Shown here: positions 24,290-33,824 of the stretch, one piece after another | Layout of the letters: every line of letters starts with the position of its first letter | Position numbering within the stretch: the first letter of the stretch is position 1 | DNA from: Lysobacter sp. FW306-1B-D06B | GTDB taxonomy: Bacteria; Pseudomonadota; Gammaproteobacteria; Xanthomonadales; Xanthomonadaceae | Assembly (NCBI RefSeq): GCF_038446665.1 | Contig: NZ_CP151802.1 | Location: forward strand, 3,968,001 to 4,032,000 | Direction: 5' to 3' | DNA length: 64,000 bases | Notes under the pieces: model-generated | Told to the model about the DNA's origin: nothing | Databases searched by the model: none | The model's input: the letters and a program-made list of their open reading frames with translations, nothing else | Position numbers and translations under genes: made by a program

Positions 24290-26758
24290 ATGAGCATCGC
24301 CATACCTTTTATTGCCTTCCTGCTGGTGGGCGCCATCTGTGCCTACCACCGCCTGCGCCTGCCGGTGTGGGCGGCGCTGACCGCCACCGCCCTGGTCGCC
24401 TGCTGGCTGCTGGGCGCCAGTGGCACGGCGACCGTCGTGGCCGCGCTGGTCACCGCGATCATCGCGGTGCCGCTCCTGGTGCCGCAGATCCGCCTGCCGT
24501 TCATCACCAAGCCGCTGCTGGGCTTCTACACGAAGATCCTGCCGCCGCTGTCGGAAACCGAGCGCGTCGCGCTGGAAGCCGGCACCGTGGGTTGGGAAGG
24601 CCAGCTGTTCTCCGGCAAGCCGGACTGGGATGTGCTCGCCAACCAGCCCAAGCCGACGCTGCGTCCGGATGAGCAGGCCTTCCTCGACGGCCCGGTCGAA
24701 GAGCTGTGCAAGATGGTCGACGACTGGAAGATCACCCACGTCGACGCCGATCTCTCGCCGGACCTGTGGGAGTACATCAAGAAGAACAAGTTCTTCGGCA
24801 TGATCGTGCCGAAGGAGTACGGCGGCCTGGGCTTCACCGCGCTGGGCAACCACAAGGTGATCCAGAAGCTGGCTTCGATCTCCTCGGTGGTCTCCTCCAC
24901 TGTCGGCGTGCCGAACTCGCTCGGCCCGGCCGAACTGCTGATGCACTACGGCACGCAGGAGCAGAAGGACCACTACCTCCCGCGCCTGGCCGATGGCCGC
25001 GAAGTGCCCTGCTTCGGCCTGACCGGTCCGTGGGCCGGTTCGGACGCCACGTCGATCCCCGACTACGGCATCGTCTGCATGGGCGAGTGGAACGGCGCGC
25101 GCGTGGTCGGCGTGAAACTGACCTTCGACAAGCGCTACATCACCCTCGCCCCGGTGGCGACGCTGATCGGCCTGGCATTCCGCATGTACGACCCGGACGG
25201 GCTGATCGGCGACAAGCAGGACATCGGCATCACCCTGGCGCTGCTGCCGCGCGACACGGCGGGCGTGGAGATCGGCCGCCGCGCGATGCCGCTCAACAGC
25301 CCGTTCCAGAACGGCCCGATCCGCGGCAAGGACGTCTTCATTCCGCTGAGCCAGCTGATCGGCGGCGAAGCCTACGCCGGCAAGGGTTGGCAGATGCTGG
25401 TGGAGTGCCTGTCCATCGGCCGTTCGATCACGCTGCCGTCCACCGCCTCGGGCGGCACGAAGTTCGGCGCCGTGGTGACCGGCGCTTACGCGCGCATTCG
25501 CAAGCAGTTCGGCCTGTCGGTCGGCCGCTTCGAAGGCGTGGAAGAAGCGCTCGCCCGCATCGGCGGCAACGCCTACACCATCAGCGCGCTGGCCGAAGCC
25601 TCGGCCGCCGCGGTGGCCCGTGGCGAACTGCCGGCGGTGCCTTCGACCATCTCCAAGTACCACTGCACCGAAATGGGCCGCGAAGTCGCCCGCGACGTCA
25701 TGGACATCATCGGCGGCAAGGGCATCATCCTGGGCCCGCGCAACTTCGCCGGCCGCAACTGGCAGGCCGCGCCGATCATGATCACGGTGGAAGGCGCGAA
25801 CATCATGACGCGCTCGCTGATGATCTTCGGCCAGGGCGCGATCCTGTGCCATCCGTGGGTGCTGAAGGAAATGAAGGCGGCGACGCTGCCCGATCCGGAA
25901 GAACGCCTGCGGGAGTTCGACCGCAACCTGTTCGGGCACATCGGCTTCGCGATTTCCAACGCCGTGCGTTCGTTCTGGTTCGGCCTGACCTCGGCGCGAG
26001 TCGGCAAGGCGCCGGGCGATGCCTACACGCGCCGTTACTACCGCAAGCTCAACCGCTACTCGGCAGCGCTGGCGCTGTGCGCCGACACCTCGATGCTGCT
26101 GCTGGGCGGCAAGCTGAAGTTCAAGGAATCGCTGTCGGGCCGCCTGGGCGACGTGCTCAGCAACCTGTACATCGCCAGCGCGCTGCTCAAGCGCTACGAG
26201 GACGAAGGCCGCCCGGTCACCGACCAGCCGCTGCTGGCGTGGTCGATCCACAACGCCACCTTCAAGATCGAAAAGGCGTTCTCCGGCGCGCTGCGCAACT
26301 TCCCGATCCGTCCGATCGGCTGGCTGCTGTGGGCGCTGGTGTTCCCGCTGGGCCGTCGCGCGCAGTACCCGAGCGATCGCCTGGGCCACAAGGTCGCGTC
26401 TTTGCTTATGTCGCCGAACGAAGCGCGCGATCGTCTGGGCAAGGGCGTGTTCCTCACGCCGACCGCGAACAACCCGGGCGGCCGCATCGCCAGCTATTTG
26501 CAGAAGGCAGTTCTCGCCGAGCCGGTGGAGCGCAAGTTCCTCAAGGCGCTCAAGCAGAAGGGCATCGAGGCGCACGACTTCGCCACGCAGCTCGACGAGG
26601 GCGTGCGCGAAGGCTGGATCACCGCCGACGAACGCCGCCAGCTGGAAGAGCTGCGCGAGCTGACGATCGACACGATCAGCGTGGACGACTTCGCTCCGGA
26701 CGAGCTGCGTGCCGCCGGCCACCACGACGCGACGCACGACAGCCGCTACGCGGCCTGA
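24290..26758 (+). CDS. fadE: Acyl-CoA dehydrogenase, FadE type
   Basis: 822 residues, matching the long FadE class and not the 380-residue short-chain class. Two or three hydrophobic segments at the N-terminus (residues 4-70) anchor it to the inner membrane. The dehydrogenase core follows, with IVPKEYGGLGF, CFGLTGPWAGSDATSIPD (FAD/acyl binding), and GGKGIILGPRNFAGRNWQ. The C-terminal DUF1974-like extension runs to about residue 815. It catalyses the first, FAD-linked step of beta-oxidation of acyl-CoA. Strong hairpin after the stop (26780). Divergent from a TetR regulator, which likely controls it. Confidence 0.93.
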   Translation: MSIAIPFIAFLLVGAICAYHRLRLPVWAALTATALVACWLLGASGTATVVAALVTAIIAVPLLVPQIRLPFITKPLLGFYTKILPPLSETERVALEAGTVGWEGQLFSGKPDWDVLANQPKPTLRPDEQAFLDGPVEELCKMVDDWKITHVDADLSPDLWEYIKKNKFFGMIVPKEYGGLGFTALGNHKVIQKLASISSVVSSTVGVPNSLGPAELLMHYGTQEQKDHYLPRLADGREVPCFGLTGPWAGSDATSIPDYGIVCMGEWNGARVVGVKLTFDKRYITLAPVATLIGLAFRMYDPDGLIGDKQDIGITLALLPRDTAGVEIGRRAMPLNSPFQNGPIRGKDVFIPLSQLIGGEAYAGKGWQMLVECLSIGRSITLPSTASGGTKFGAVVTGAYARIRKQFGLSVGRFEGVEEALARIGGNAYTISALAEASAAAVARGELPAVPSTISKYHCTEMGREVARDVMDIIGGKGIILGPRNFAGRNWQAAPIMITVEGANIMTRSLMIFGQGAILCHPWVLKEMKAATLPDPEERLREFDRNLFGHIGFAISNAVRSFWFGLTSARVGKAPGDAYTRRYYRKLNRYSAALALCADTSMLLLGGKLKFKESLSGRLGDVLSNLYIASALLKRYEDEGRPVTDQPLLAWSIHNATFKIEKAFSGALRNFPIRPIGWLLWALVFPLGRRAQYPSDRLGHKVASLLMSPNEARDRLGKGVFLTPTANNPGGRIASYLQKAVLAEPVERKFLKALKQKGIEAHDFATQLDEGVREGWITADERRQLEELRELTIDTISVDDFAPDELRAAGHHDATHDSRYAA

Positions 26759-26779
26759 CGCGACGCGGGATTCACATCC

Positions 26780-26811
26780 ACGACGGCGGGCTTGTCCCGC
26801 CGTCGTCTTAT
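26780..26811 (+). terminator. Terminator-like hairpin after fadE
   Basis: Perfect eleven-base-pair stem ACGACGGCGGG / CCCGCCGTCGT with a CTTGT loop, followed by CTTATG. The T tract is poor, so it may only attenuate read-through into the DUF4442 gene 13 bases further on. Confidence 0.7.
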
Positions 26812-26823
26812 GCGGACTTCGCC

Positions 26824-27288
26824 ATGACGCCATTGCTCCAGCTCTACCGCAGGATCACGCGCTGGCCCGCGGGCCACTGGCTGTTCTCGCGCGCGGTGTG
26901 CTTCAAGGCGCCCTACTTCGGCACCATCGCACCGCGCATCGTCTCACTGGAACCGAACCGCTGCGAAGTGCGCATCCGCGACCGTCGCCGCGTCCACAAC
27001 CACATCGGCACCGTGCACGCGATCGCGCTGTGCAACCTGGCCGAACTCGCTGCCGGCGTGATGACCGACGCTTCGCTGCCGCCGTCGATGCGCTGGATTC
27101 CCAAGGGCATGACGGTCGAGTATCTGAAGAAAGCCACCGGCACGATGCACGGCGTCGCCACGCCCGATGTGGCGCTCGTCGAGTCGACGAACGGCTACGA
27201 CCTGCCGGTCACGGTGCTGGTGAGCAACGACGCGGGCGAAGCAGTGTTCCGCGCGTCGATCATGATGTGGGTGTCGCCGCGACGGTGA
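26824..27288 (+). CDS. DUF4442 family hotdog-fold protein
   Basis: 154 residues, no signal peptide. The order of segments fits the DUF4442 hotdog-fold group (related to PaaI/YiiD-like thioesterases): APRIVSLEPNRCEVRIRDRR, then NHIGTVHAIALCNLAELAAG with the conserved N-H-x-x-T-x-H/N-x-x-A pattern around 58-74, then KGMTVEYLKKATGTM. Members may act on acyl-CoA or acyl-ACP; activity of this protein is not established. The position right after fadE suggests a role in fatty-acyl metabolism. Confidence 0.85.
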   Translation: MTPLLQLYRRITRWPAGHWLFSRAVCFKAPYFGTIAPRIVSLEPNRCEVRIRDRRRVHNHIGTVHAIALCNLAELAAGVMTDASLPPSMRWIPKGMTVEYLKKATGTMHGVATPDVALVESTNGYDLPVTVLVSNDAGEAVFRASIMMWVSPRR

Positions 27289-27300
27289 AAGCCGCGGCTC

Positions 27301-27654
27301 CTAGCGGGCGAACCACACCACGGCCAACGCCACGATCGCCGGCAGCGCCTGCACGTAGAAGATGCGCTTGTTGACCGTCGCCGCGCCGTACACGCCGGCG
27401 ACGATCACGCAGGCGAGGAAGAAAGTCGCCACATCGGCGCGCTGGGCGACGATCGCCCACACCAGCCCGGCGACGAGGAAGCCGTTGTAGAGGCCCTGAT
27501 TGGCGGCAAGCACCTTCGTCGCCTCGGCCTTTTCCAGCGACATCCGGAACACCTTGCGACCCAGCGGTTTCGTCCACAGGAACATCTCCAGCACCAGGAA
27601 GTACAGGTGCAGCAGGGCGACGATCGCGATCAGCACCAGCGCGAGCATGGACAT
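27301..27654 (-). CDS. DUF1304 family small membrane protein
   Basis: 117 residues with four predicted membrane spans (about 3-24, 48-68, 74-95 and 100-115). Family marks are ALLHLYFLVLEMFLW at the N-terminus and LAANQGLYNGFLVAG in the second helix. DUF1304 proteins are inner-membrane proteins of unknown function. It converges with the DUF4442 gene, the stops being 12 bases apart. Confidence 0.88.
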   Translation of the reverse strand: MSMLALVLIAIVALLHLYFLVLEMFLWTKPLGRKVFRMSLEKAEATKVLAANQGLYNGFLVAGLVWAIVAQRADVATFFLACVIVAGVYGAATVNKRIFYVQALPAIVALAVVWFAR

Positions 27655-27684
27655 TCGGGTTCTCCAACAGGCGGCGTAACGCAG

Positions 27685-27714
27685 ACGTCATCCCGGCGAA
27701 GACCGGGAGCCAGG
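27685..27714. repeat. REP-like palindrome, left member of an inverted pair
   Basis: CGTCATCCCGGCGAAGACCGGG followed by AGCCAGG, written in two parts: arms CCCGG / CCGGG around CGAAGA. It mirrors the element at 27831. Confidence 0.7.
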
Positions 27715-27830
27715 CTCGCAGCGTCGCATGGATTCGGTGAGTGCAAACAGCGTCGGAGTCACCGCCCTTATTCCGACGGAAGAGGGGTTTGGGTGACTGG
27801 AGTGACGCGACAGCGTCTGACAACGTGACG

Positions 27831-27860
27831 GCCTGGATCCCGGCCTTCGCCGGGATGACG
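27831..27860. repeat. REP-like palindrome, right member of an inverted pair
   Basis: GCCTGGATCCCGGCC, then TTCGCCGGGATGACG. Arms TCCCGGC / GCCGGGA. It is the inverted counterpart of 27685-27714. Confidence 0.75.
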
Positions 27861-27979
27861 GCATCGGGTGTGCTGCCGGCCTTTCGGGTGGGCGCCGGCC
27901 TTTCGGCTGTGCCATCCACGCTTTCCGGCGCGATATCGGCCTCTTGGTACGCGACTGGTCTTCCAGCGCTGGCTGCGCC

Positions 27980-29110
27980 TCAGCCGCCGCCCTTTTCCTT
28001 CGCGTGCCACGCCGCCAGCAGTTCCGCCTCGCGCTGCGGCGTGAGGCCGGCCTTGGGCTTGGCGCGGCGTTCGGCCGGCTGTGCGCGCCACCACACGAGC
28101 GTGTCGTGCACGGTGTCGCGCAAGGGGCGGTAGGTCAGCCCCGCCGCCTGCGCCTTCGCCGAACTGCGACGGCCGAAGCCGGCGTACTCGCCGGTCGGCG
28201 GAATCCACGCCGGCAGGTCCTGCCACGCCGACGCCTTGTTCGCTTCCAGGAAATCCGCCGGCACCCAGGTGACCGTGGACTTCGGTGCGCCCAGCTCGCC
28301 GGCGACGGTGCGGCAGGTGTCGAGCAGGCCGCCCATCGTGAGCTTGCCGGCGGGCGCGTCGGCGTTGAACGTTTCGAAGCGGCGCTGTTCGATGAGGTGC
28401 AGCAGGAACGCGGCGAGATCGCGCACGTCGATGAACTGCGTGGGATCGCTCGCGCTGCCGGGTCCGAGGATCTCGCCGCCGCGACCGGCGCGCGCCGGCC
28501 AGTAGGTGAAGCGATCGGTGGTGTCGCCGGGGCCGACGATGAGGCCCGGGCGAACCACCGTCGTGCGGCCCGGCATCGCCGCTTCGGCGGCCTTCTCGCA
28601 CGCCGCCTTGAGGCCGCCGTAGGTTGCGCCGGTGACCTCGGTGACGTTGGGATCGGCAAGCTGCGCGAGCGGGCCGGATTCGTCCTCTCCGATCTTGTCG
28701 TTGTTCGCATAGACGGAGATGGACGAGATGATCACGTACTGGTCCACGCGCGGCGCCAGCAGCGTCGCCGAGCGCGTGACGTCGGCGGGAATGTAGGCCG
28801 AGGTGTCGAGCACCGCGTCCCAGCGCTGCGCGCCCTCCAGCGCGGTCAGGTCGGTCTTGCGGTCGCCGTGCAGTATTTCGACGCCCTTGGTCCCGGCGAA
28901 CTTGGTCGGATTGGTCTTGCCGCGATTGAACAGCGTGAGCGCATGACCGCGCGCACGCGCGGCATCGACGAAGTGCGGGCCGAGGAAGCCGGTGCCGCCG
29001 AGCACGAGGATGCGCATCGGCTTGGCGGGCTTTTCGCGGGCGAACGCGGGAAGGGCCATCCATGCGGCGCCGGCGAGGCCGGCCTTCAGGACGTCGCGGC
29101 GATGCGTCAT
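27980..29110 (-). CDS. NAD-dependent epimerase/dehydratase homologue with Tat-type signal
   Basis: 376 residues from ATG 29110. It begins with MTHRRDVLKAGLAGAAWMAL, a twin-arginine signal (RRDVLK) cleaved near AFA (24). The extended short-chain dehydrogenase fold follows: NAD-binding GGTGFLG (38-44), VISSISVYANND, and YGGLK in the position of the catalytic YxxxK. A C-terminal WVPADFLEANKA segment belongs to the NmrA/epimerase-like subgroup. Export of a folded, cofactor-loaded enzyme by Tat would be consistent. Substrate unknown. It is followed by a repeat spacer and preceded by the transporter gene on the same strand, 67 bases away. Confidence 0.85.
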   Translation of the reverse strand: MTHRRDVLKAGLAGAAWMALPAFAREKPAKPMRILVLGGTGFLGPHFVDAARARGHALTLFNRGKTNPTKFAGTKGVEILHGDRKTDLTALEGAQRWDAVLDTSAYIPADVTRSATLLAPRVDQYVIISSISVYANNDKIGEDESGPLAQLADPNVTEVTGATYGGLKAACEKAAEAAMPGRTTVVRPGLIVGPGDTTDRFTYWPARAGRGGEILGPGSASDPTQFIDVRDLAAFLLHLIEQRRFETFNADAPAGKLTMGGLLDTCRTVAGELGAPKSTVTWVPADFLEANKASAWQDLPAWIPPTGEYAGFGRRSSAKAQAAGLTYRPLRDTVHDTLVWWRAQPAERRAKPKAGLTPQREAELLAAWHAKEKGGG

Positions 29111-29177
29111 GTCGATCCTTCGGATGCGGAGTCGGGGCAGCGTGCGCCGGCCGGCGCACGTCGCCATCCGCCGAAGG

Positions 29178-30512
29178 TCATGGCGTGGCGGCTTGCGTCG
29201 CGGCGGGCGGCGTTTCTTCCACGCGACGCGACAGGCGCCAGCCGATGGTCGCGGCCGCGAAGGCGGCCATCGCGCTGATGCCGGCGAACCCGGCGGTGGT
29301 CACGCCTACCGCGCGCAGGGCGTTCATGCTCAGCGCGATCGCGGTATCGCCGAAGCGCCACACCGCCGTGTCCACCGCGTTCTGGCCCTTGTAGCGGACG
29401 TTGCGCGGGACGCGCGCGTAGAGGCTGTGGCGCGCCGGTTCGGCCATTCCGTAAGCCAGGCCGCGACTGATGATCAGCGCGACCGCCACCGCCGGCAGGC
29501 CGAAGACCATCGGCGCATGCGGATCGGTCGCCAACACCACCAACGACAGCGCGAGCATGCTCACCACGGCCCACACCATGATCACCGCGCCCGGCCCCCT
29601 GCGCGGCAGCAGCCAGCGCGTGAGCGTGAGCTGGGTGATCACGGTCAGCGCGTTGGCGGCCTGGTCCACCTTCGCGGCGAAGGCGGTGCGCGACACCGCG
29701 TCGGCGAAGGTCGCACCCGAATAGTCCGCCACCAGCGCGTAGTTCACGGTGCCGATGCCGTCGGCCAGCAGCAGCAGGATCGCCATGCCGCGCATGAAAG
29801 GATCGGAAAACACCTGACGCAGGCCGTCCCACATGCTGCCGCCGATCGGCGCTTCCTGCCCGGTCTCGAAGCGGCGCTCGCCGTGCGTGCGCGCCCAGCG
29901 GCCGAGCAGCACGATGCACACCACCGCCACGCCCAGCAGCGAGGCCGACACCAGCAGCAGCGGCGCGACGCCGATGATGTTGACCAGCGTGGCGGTGATC
30001 GTCGGCCCCGCCAGCGCGCCGCAGGTGCCGGCCACCGCGATGATCGGAAACAGGCGCTTGGCCTGCTCGCTGGTCCAGATGTCGGACATGAAGATCCAGA
30101 ACACCGACACCACGAACAGGTTGAACACGCTCACCCAGACGAAGAACACCGTGCCCAGCGCGCGCGGGCTCAGCAGATCGGGCTGGGCGAACAGCGGGAC
30201 GAAGGCGAACAGGCAGGCGATGAAGAACAGGTACACCAGCGGCACGACGACGCGCCGCGAGTAGCGCGCGATCAGGCCGGCGAAGATCGGCGTGAGGGCC
30301 AGCGTGGCCAGGAAGGTGGCGCCGTAGAACCAGGGCAGCTGGGTCGAGCCGACCGCGGCGGAGAGCTGCTCGCGCACCGGCCGGATCACGTAGTAGGCCG
30401 CCAGGACACAGAAGAAGTAGGCGAACGAAAGCGCCACCGCCGGCCACTCCCCGCCCCGGATGCGGCGGGCCGGCACGGCGGACGGCTCGCGGTCGTCGTG
30501 GCCCTGCGTCAT
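29178..30512 (-). CDS. Major-facilitator-like transporter, possibly NTP/NDP-exchange-like family
   Basis: 444 residues from ATG 30512, with about 12 predicted membrane spans. The first spans read ALSFAYFFCVLAAYYVIRPVREQL, a pattern (A-Y-Y-x-I/L-R-P-x-R-E/D) recalling proteins classed near the ATP/ADP antiporter (COG3202) group of the facilitator fold; later ones are typical MFS helices (GTVFFVWVSVFNLFVVSVFWIFMSD is the third pair, given by position about 105-130). No substrate can be assigned. Inner membrane. It lies immediately upstream of the Tat-exported epimerase homologue and divergent from the GMC oxidoreductase. Confidence 0.75.
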   Translation of the reverse strand: MTQGHDDREPSAVPARRIRGGEWPAVALSFAYFFCVLAAYYVIRPVREQLSAAVGSTQLPWFYGATFLATLALTPIFAGLIARYSRRVVVPLVYLFFIACLFAFVPLFAQPDLLSPRALGTVFFVWVSVFNLFVVSVFWIFMSDIWTSEQAKRLFPIIAVAGTCGALAGPTITATLVNIIGVAPLLLVSASLLGVAVVCIVLLGRWARTHGERRFETGQEAPIGGSMWDGLRQVFSDPFMRGMAILLLLADGIGTVNYALVADYSGATFADAVSRTAFAAKVDQAANALTVITQLTLTRWLLPRRGPGAVIMVWAVVSMLALSLVVLATDPHAPMVFGLPAVAVALIISRGLAYGMAEPARHSLYARVPRNVRYKGQNAVDTAVWRFGDTAIALSMNALRAVGVTTAGFAGISAMAAFAAATIGWRLSRRVEETPPAATQAATP

Positions 30513-30675
30513 CGCACTGCGGCTCCGGGGGAGAGGTGGCGGCAGTGTAACCGCCGTGCCCGGCCCCGCCATCGCGCGCCTGCCGCCCCTGGGAGCATTT
30601 GCTCTAATGGCGGCGCTTACGGTCGGCCGGCCGCTGGCAGGCAGACCGACACACCGATTGGGGCGCAAGGCAAAC

Positions 30676-32256
30676 GTGTACGACTACATCATCATCGGTG
30701 CCGGCTCGGCCGGCTGCGTGCTCGCCAACCGACTGTCCGCGGACCCCGACGTCAAGGTGCTGCTGCTCGAAGCCGGCCCGCGCGACAACCACCCCTTCAT
30801 CCACATGCCCGCCGGCCTGGCCAAGCTGGTCAACAACCGCCGGGTCAACTGGGACTACCACACCGCGCCGGAGCGCGAGCTCGACAACCGCACGCTGTGG
30901 TGGCCGCGCGGCAAGGTGCTGGGCGGTTCCAGTTCGATCAACGCCATGTGCTACACGCGCGGCGTGCCGGCCGATTACGACGAGTGGGCCGCGCACGGCG
31001 CGAGCGGCTGGGACTGGGCGTCGGTGCTGCCCTACTTCCGCCGCAGCGAGCACAACGCGCGCGGACCCGACGCGCTGCACGGCGACGAAGGCCCGCTGTA
31101 TGTGTCCGACCTGCGGCACAGCAATCCGCTGTCGCACGCTTTCATCGAAGCCGGCCGGCAGGCGGGCTTCGTGCGCAACAACGACTTCAACGGCCCGCGA
31201 CAGGACGGCTTCGGCCTGTACCAGGTCACGCAGAAGGACGGCGCGCGCTGCTCGGCCGCCGTCGCCTACCTCGATCCCGTGCGCGGTCGTCGCAACCTGA
31301 CCATCGTCACCGGCGCGACGGCCAGCCGCGTCACCTTCCAGCACGGCCGCGCCAACGGCGTGGTGTACACCGCGAAGGGCCGCGCCTTCCACGAAGCCGC
31401 CGCGCGCGAAGTGCTGCTGTGCGGCGGCGCGCTCAACTCGCCGCAGCTGCTGATGCTGTCGGGCATCGGGCCGGCGATGCAGTTGCGACGCCACGGCCTG
31501 CAGGTCGTCGTCGACGCAGCGCAGGTGGGCGAGAACCTGCAGGACCATCTGGACATCTGCACGCTCCAGCACTGCACGCAGCCCATCACCTACGACCGCC
31601 TCAGCGACGCGCGCATCGCCTTCGACTACTACCTGCGCGGCCACAGCGGCATCGGCAGCAGCAACATCGCCGAGGCCGGCGGATTCGTGCGTTCGCGCCT
31701 GGCGCCGGACGAACGCCCGGACATCCAGCTGCACTTCGTGCCGGCCATGCTCGACGACCACGGCCGCCACCGCCTGTCCGGCGACGGCTACACCGTGCAC
31801 GCGTGCTTCCTGCGCCCACGCAGCCGAGGCCGGATCACGCTGGCCAGTGGGCATGCCGGCGACCAGGTGCGCATCGAAGCGAACTACCTCAGCGATGCCG
31901 AAGGCTTCGATCTGAAGATGATGGTCGAATGCGCAAAGCTCTCGCGCGAACTGCTCGCGCAGCCCGCGTTCGATGCGTATCGCGGCGCGCCGATCTTCCC
32001 CGCGCGCAACGACCTCACCGATGCGGAGCTGGTCGAGTTCATCCGCGCCAAGGCCGAGACCATCTACCACCCGGTCGGCACCTGCCGCATGGGCGAGGAC
32101 GCGCTGTCGGTGGTCGATCCGCAACTGCATGTTCGCGGCGTCGAGGGCCTGCGCGTGGTCGACGCGTCGGTCATGCCGACGTTGATCGGCGGCAACACCA
32201 ACGCCCCGACGATGATGATCGCCGAGCGCGCCGCCGAGCTCATCCGCGCAGCGTGA
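30676..32256 (+). CDS. GMC-family FAD-dependent oxidoreductase (choline/alcohol dehydrogenase-like)
   Basis: 526 residues from a GTG at 30676 (V-YDYIIIGAGSAG), placed 4-5 bases after CAAGG. This start puts the FAD-binding motif GAGSAGCVLANRL at 8-20, as in the family; the in-frame ATG at 30607 would add 23 unrelated residues. GMC signatures: RGKVLGGSSSINAM (78-91), and GGALNSPQLLMLSGIGP in the middle. The active-site pair is H465 (YHPVGTCRMG) and N507 (GGNTNAPTMM). It oxidises an alcohol to an aldehyde with membrane or soluble acceptors; the substrate cannot be told from choline or long-chain alcohol. Divergent from the transporter. Confidence 0.9.
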   Translation: MYDYIIIGAGSAGCVLANRLSADPDVKVLLLEAGPRDNHPFIHMPAGLAKLVNNRRVNWDYHTAPERELDNRTLWWPRGKVLGGSSSINAMCYTRGVPADYDEWAAHGASGWDWASVLPYFRRSEHNARGPDALHGDEGPLYVSDLRHSNPLSHAFIEAGRQAGFVRNNDFNGPRQDGFGLYQVTQKDGARCSAAVAYLDPVRGRRNLTIVTGATASRVTFQHGRANGVVYTAKGRAFHEAAAREVLLCGGALNSPQLLMLSGIGPAMQLRRHGLQVVVDAAQVGENLQDHLDICTLQHCTQPITYDRLSDARIAFDYYLRGHSGIGSSNIAEAGGFVRSRLAPDERPDIQLHFVPAMLDDHGRHRLSGDGYTVHACFLRPRSRGRITLASGHAGDQVRIEANYLSDAEGFDLKMMVECAKLSRELLAQPAFDAYRGAPIFPARNDLTDAELVEFIRAKAETIYHPVGTCRMGEDALSVVDPQLHVRGVEGLRVVDASVMPTLIGGNTNAPTMMIAERAAELIRAA

Positions 32257-32444
32257 CGCCGCACCGCCGCGCAGGCCGCCCGCAGACCCGCGCATCGACA
32301 AAAGTGAACGGGAAAAAGAGCGCCTCGCGAACTGCGATGGACCGCACTAAAGCCTGCAAAATCAGGGCCGTGGTCGGGACTGTTGCGCCACCCCCTTAGA
32401 TAGGCGCTATGATCCCCGCGTACTGTGAAGCAGGGGCGAAGGCC

Positions 32445-33824
32445 ATGAATAGCAACGTGAAAAAGCCTTCGCGCGCCCTGCCCCGGGCGTGTGCCATTGC
32501 CCTGCTGCTGCCGCTCACGCTCGGCTCCACTGCGCAGACTCCGCAGCACAACGGCATGACGAATGCGGCGCGTGTCCAGAACACCGTGGCCACGACCGTC
32601 GCGCGTCCCGCGAACCTGCCGCCGGCCGTACCGCTTCCCGCCGCTTTCGACGTACGTCAATTCGAATCGATGGCGCAGCAGCTGGTCGCCAACCAGCGTG
32701 TACCGGGCCTGGCGATGGCGATGGTGCACGACGGCCGCATCCTCAGCGCGCGCGGCTATGGCATCACCGATACCAGCCATGCCACGCCGGTCGATTCGCA
32801 CACCGTCTTCCGCCTGGCCTCGCTGTCCAAGAGCTTCGCCGGCACGATGACCGGCCTGCTCGTCAACGACGGTTCGCTGCGCTGGGACAGCAAGCTGGTC
32901 GACTACCTGCCCACGTTCCGCCTGAGCGATCCGCTCGCCTCGCAGCAGCTCACCGTGGCCGACCTGCTCAGCCACCGCGTCGGGCTCACGCACAACGCGT
33001 TCGACCGCGACCTGGAGCAGTACACCGATTACCGCACGCTGACGCAGAAGCTCGCCTATGCGCCGCTGCAGTGCGCACCGGGCACCTGCTACAGCTACCA
33101 GAACGTCGCCTTCAGCCTGGTCGGCGACATGGTCTTCGCCGCCACCGGCGACTTCTATGCGCAGGAAGTGCAGCGCCGCATCTTCAAGCCGCTGGGCATG
33201 AACGACGCGAGCCTGGGCCTGGAAGGCATCCAGGCCAGCCCGAGCTGGGCGCGTCCGCATGTGCGCGGCCGCGGCGGCTGGGTGTCGATGATGCCCAAGA
33301 CCACCTACTACCAGGTGCTGCCGGCCGCGGGCGTCAACGCCAGCGCCAGCGACATGGCGCAGTACCTGCTCGCCCACACCGGCCATCGCCCGGACGTGCT
33401 GCCCGCGCCGCTGCTGGCCACGCTGCATCAACCGCTGGTGAGCACGCCGAGCGAGATCCGCGGTTCGTCCTGGCGCCGCAGCCGCCTCACCAGCGCCGGC
33501 TACGCATTGGGCTGGCGCTCCTATGACTATGCCGGGCACCGCGTGGTCTTCCACGGCGGCGCCGTGCAGGGCTATCGCGGCCTGATTGCGATGGTGCCGG
33601 AGCTCGACTTCGGCGTGGCGATCATGTGGAACAGCGAAAGCTCGCTGCCCTCCGGCCTGCTGCCGACCATCCTCGACAACGCGCTCGGCCTGCCCGCCGG
33701 CCAGTGGCTGGACGACGACATCGACCCGACGCTCTATGCCGCCGAGTCCAGCGACGACGCCTCGCCCAACGCACCGAACGCGCCGGGCACGCACGCATCG
33801 GCTTCGACCGCCGCGCCGCACTGA
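32445..33824 (+). CDS. Exported class C beta-lactamase-fold serine hydrolase
   Basis: 459 residues from ATG 32445 with a signal peptide (LPRACAIALLLPLTLGSTA, cleavage near STA-Q). The beta-lactamase/DD-peptidase core is complete: S126-L-S-K129 (SxxK nucleophile), Y218-Q-N220 (YxN) and H370-G-G (HxG in place of KTG). HGGAVQGYRG with HxG is commoner in esterases and DD-peptidases of this fold than in true AmpC enzymes, so resistance should not be assumed. Periplasmic. A -10 box TATGAT lies at 32408-32413. The tail after residue 425 is Asp/Ala/Pro rich. Confidence 0.88.
   Translation: MNSNVKKPSRALPRACAIALLLPLTLGSTAQTPQHNGMTNAARVQNTVATTVARPANLPPAVPLPAAFDVRQFESMAQQLVANQRVPGLAMAMVHDGRILSARGYGITDTSHATPVDSHTVFRLASLSKSFAGTMTGLLVNDGSLRWDSKLVDYLPTFRLSDPLASQQLTVADLLSHRVGLTHNAFDRDLEQYTDYRTLTQKLAYAPLQCAPGTCYSYQNVAFSLVGDMVFAATGDFYAQEVQRRIFKPLGMNDASLGLEGIQASPSWARPHVRGRGGWVSMMPKTTYYQVLPAAGVNASASDMAQYLLAHTGHRPDVLPAPLLATLHQPLVSTPSEIRGSSWRRSRLTSAGYALGWRSYDYAGHRVVFHGGAVQGYRGLIAMVPELDFGVAIMWNSESSLPSGLLPTILDNALGLPAGQWLDDDIDPTLYAAESSDDASPNAPNAPGTHASASTAAPH

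Larger units (their letters stand above)
27655..27979. other. Gene-free spacer carrying an inverted pair of REP-like elements
   Basis: 325 bases without a credible gene. It holds two REP-like palindromes in opposite orientation (27685-27714 and 27831-27860), 117 bases apart. The material between them shows no coding pattern I can support. Confidence 0.6.

Noticed and set aside
24149..26833. An 894-codon minus-strand frame opposite fadE
   Set aside because: Antisense shadow of a long GC-rich gene; composition is Arg/Gln/His-rich and has no family.
32445..33824. AmpC-type antibiotic resistance gene
   Set aside because: The third motif is HGG, not KTG, which fits esterase/peptidase-like members of the fold better; resistance cannot be claimed.
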